DNA of 7,315 bases, taken from the NCBI GenBank assembly GCA_002340925.1, contig DDMR01000039.1, positions 1,052 to 8,366 on the forward strand, read 5' to 3'. Position numbers and translations under genes: made by a program. Within the stretch, counting starts at the first letter, position 1, and each line of letters starts with the position of its first letter. The notes under the pieces were generated by a model. That model was given only the letters and a program-made list of their open reading frames with translations. It made no database searches and was not told the origin of the DNA. This DNA comes from Actinobacteria bacterium UBA2541 (lineage in GTDB: Bacteria > Actinomycetota > Actinomycetes > Nanopelagicales > Nanopelagicaceae). This document shows positions 6,457-7,315 of this stretch, in pieces.

Positions 6457-7315
6457 AGCTAGTCGATGTTCGTTTTATTGACCTTCCAGGTATCCAACAC
6501 CACTTCAACGTTCCAGTTGAATCATTTGACGAAGCAGTTTTTACTGATGGTCTAATGTTTGATGGTTCTTCAATCCGTGGTTTCCAAGCAATTCACGAAT
6601 CAGATATGAAGTTGCTTCCTATTCCAGAATCAGCATTCATCGATCCATTCCGTGATGTTAAAACTTTGGTAATTCTCTTCTCAGTTCACAACCCAGTAGA
6701 CGGTTCGCCGTATTCACGTGACCCACGTGGCGTTGTAGCAAAAGCTGTTAAGTATTTACAGGGAACCGGAATTGCAGACACTGCATTCTTCGCACCTGAA
6801 GCCGAGTTCTACGTATTCGATGCAATTCGTTTTAAGACTGGCATGAACGAGTCTTACCACCACATCGATTCCTATGAAGGCGCATGGAATACCGGGGTTG
6901 AATACGATCCAGATGGCACACCAAACCGTGGGTATCGCACACGCATCAAGGGTGGATACTTCCCAGTTTCACCAACCGATCAATTCGCAGACCTCCGCGA
7001 CCAGATGGTTATGAAACTTGGCGAAGCCGGACTTCTAGTCGAGCGTTCACACCACGAAGTGGGAACTGCAGGACAGATGGAAATTAACTATCGCTTCTCA
7101 GATATTTTGAATGCTGGCGATGATGTCATGAAGTTCAAATACATCATCAAGAACACCGCATGGGAAGCTGGCAAGACCGCAACTTTCATGCCAAAGCCAC
7201 TATTCGGTGACAATGGTTCAGGTATGCACGTTCACCAATCACTCTGGAAAGATGGCAAGCCATTGTTCTTCGGTGATGGATATGGCGATCTTTCAGATAT
7301 GGCTCGTTGGTATAT
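6405..7315 (+). CDS. glnA: Glutamine synthetase, type I (GlnA), cut by the window end
   Basis: GlnA makes glutamine from glutamate, ammonium and ATP in the cytoplasm and is the main ammonium-assimilating enzyme. The first 303 codons of about 470-480 are present. The latch-like loop [11 protein letters not shown] (51-61, D53) is followed by PEAEFYVFD (131-139, metal ligands E132 and E134). [16 protein letters not shown] (216-231) carries the metal-binding E218 and E226, and the ATP/glutamate block [16 protein letters not shown] (264-279) carries H275. The N-terminus [24 protein letters not shown] and the overall match are those of actinobacterial GlnA1, the dodecameric type I-beta form. That form is normally controlled by adenylylation of a C-terminal tyrosine, which lies beyond the window. 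Candidate GlnR-like sites upstream suggest nitrogen control of transcription. Confidence 0.97.
   Translation, partial: MFKNSAEVFAYIKKENVKLVDVRFIDLPGIQHHFNVPVESFDEAVFTDGLMFDGSSIRGFQAIHESDMKLLPIPESAFIDPFRDVKTLVILFSVHNPVDGSPYSRDPRGVVAKAVKYLQGTGIADTAFFAPEAEFYVFDAIRFKTGMNESYHHIDSYEGAWNTGVEYDPDGTPNRGYRTRIKGGYFPVSPTDQFADLRDQMVMKLGEAGLLVERSHHEVGTAGQMEINYRFSDILNAGDDVMKFKYIIKNTAWEAGKTATFMPKPLFGDNGSGMHVHQSLWKDGKPLFFGDGYGDLSDMARWY

Noticed and set aside
1..7315. tRNA, rRNA, CRISPR array, insertion sequence or prophage
   Set aside because: I saw no clover-leaf with a TTCRANY arm, no regular repeat-spacer pattern, no terminal inverted repeats with transposase frames and no phage genes. The window is almost fully covered by ordinary core genes.

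Overview
The window looks like a chromosomal core region of a low-to-moderate GC actinobacterium. Every recognisable protein is of actinobacterial type. The order lipB - lipA - (acyltransferase) - DUF4191 - RDD protein (opposite strand) - glnA matches a block known from Streptomyces and other actinomycetes. The AT-leaning composition, very short intergenic gaps and one- or four-base gene overlaps suggest a streamlined planktonic lineage such as freshwater acI (Nanopelagicales). That placement is an inference; there is no rRNA or marker search behind it.

Layout: 1-501 (minus) is the 5' part of an FAD-dependent amine-oxidase-like flavoprotein. Its reading frame breaks near 97-122 and resumes in the neighbouring frame to the window edge. 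498-2723 (minus) is a full-length MMPL/RND transporter translationally coupled to that flavoprotein (GTGA overlap). A 77-base divergent spacer (2724-2800) separates it from a tightly packed plus-strand operon: lipB (2801-3466), lipA (3463-4392), a 1-acylglycerol-3-phosphate acyltransferase family gene (4392-5159) and a DUF4191 membrane protein (5159-5872). These four genes all overlap by one or four bases. A short RDD membrane protein (5873-6220, minus) abuts DUF4191 stop to stop. A 184-base regulatory region then leads into glnA, glutamine synthetase I (6405 to the window end, plus).

How the genes work together: LipB moves octanoyl from acyl carrier protein onto lipoyl domains and LipA inserts the two sulfurs, so these two make the lipoyl cofactor of 2-oxoacid dehydrogenases and the glycine cleavage system. 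The acyltransferase probably acts in phospholipid synthesis, which also consumes acyl chains. DUF4191 and RDD are membrane proteins of unknown function. GlnA assimilates ammonium. Its upstream region carries half-sites at 11-base spacing that resemble a GlnR operator.

I found no mobile element, CRISPR array, tRNA or rRNA, and no convincing novel multi-gene system. The items most worth a second look are the frameshift in the flavoprotein gene, the GlnR-like array before glnA, and the small upstream reading frame overlapping the glnA start.
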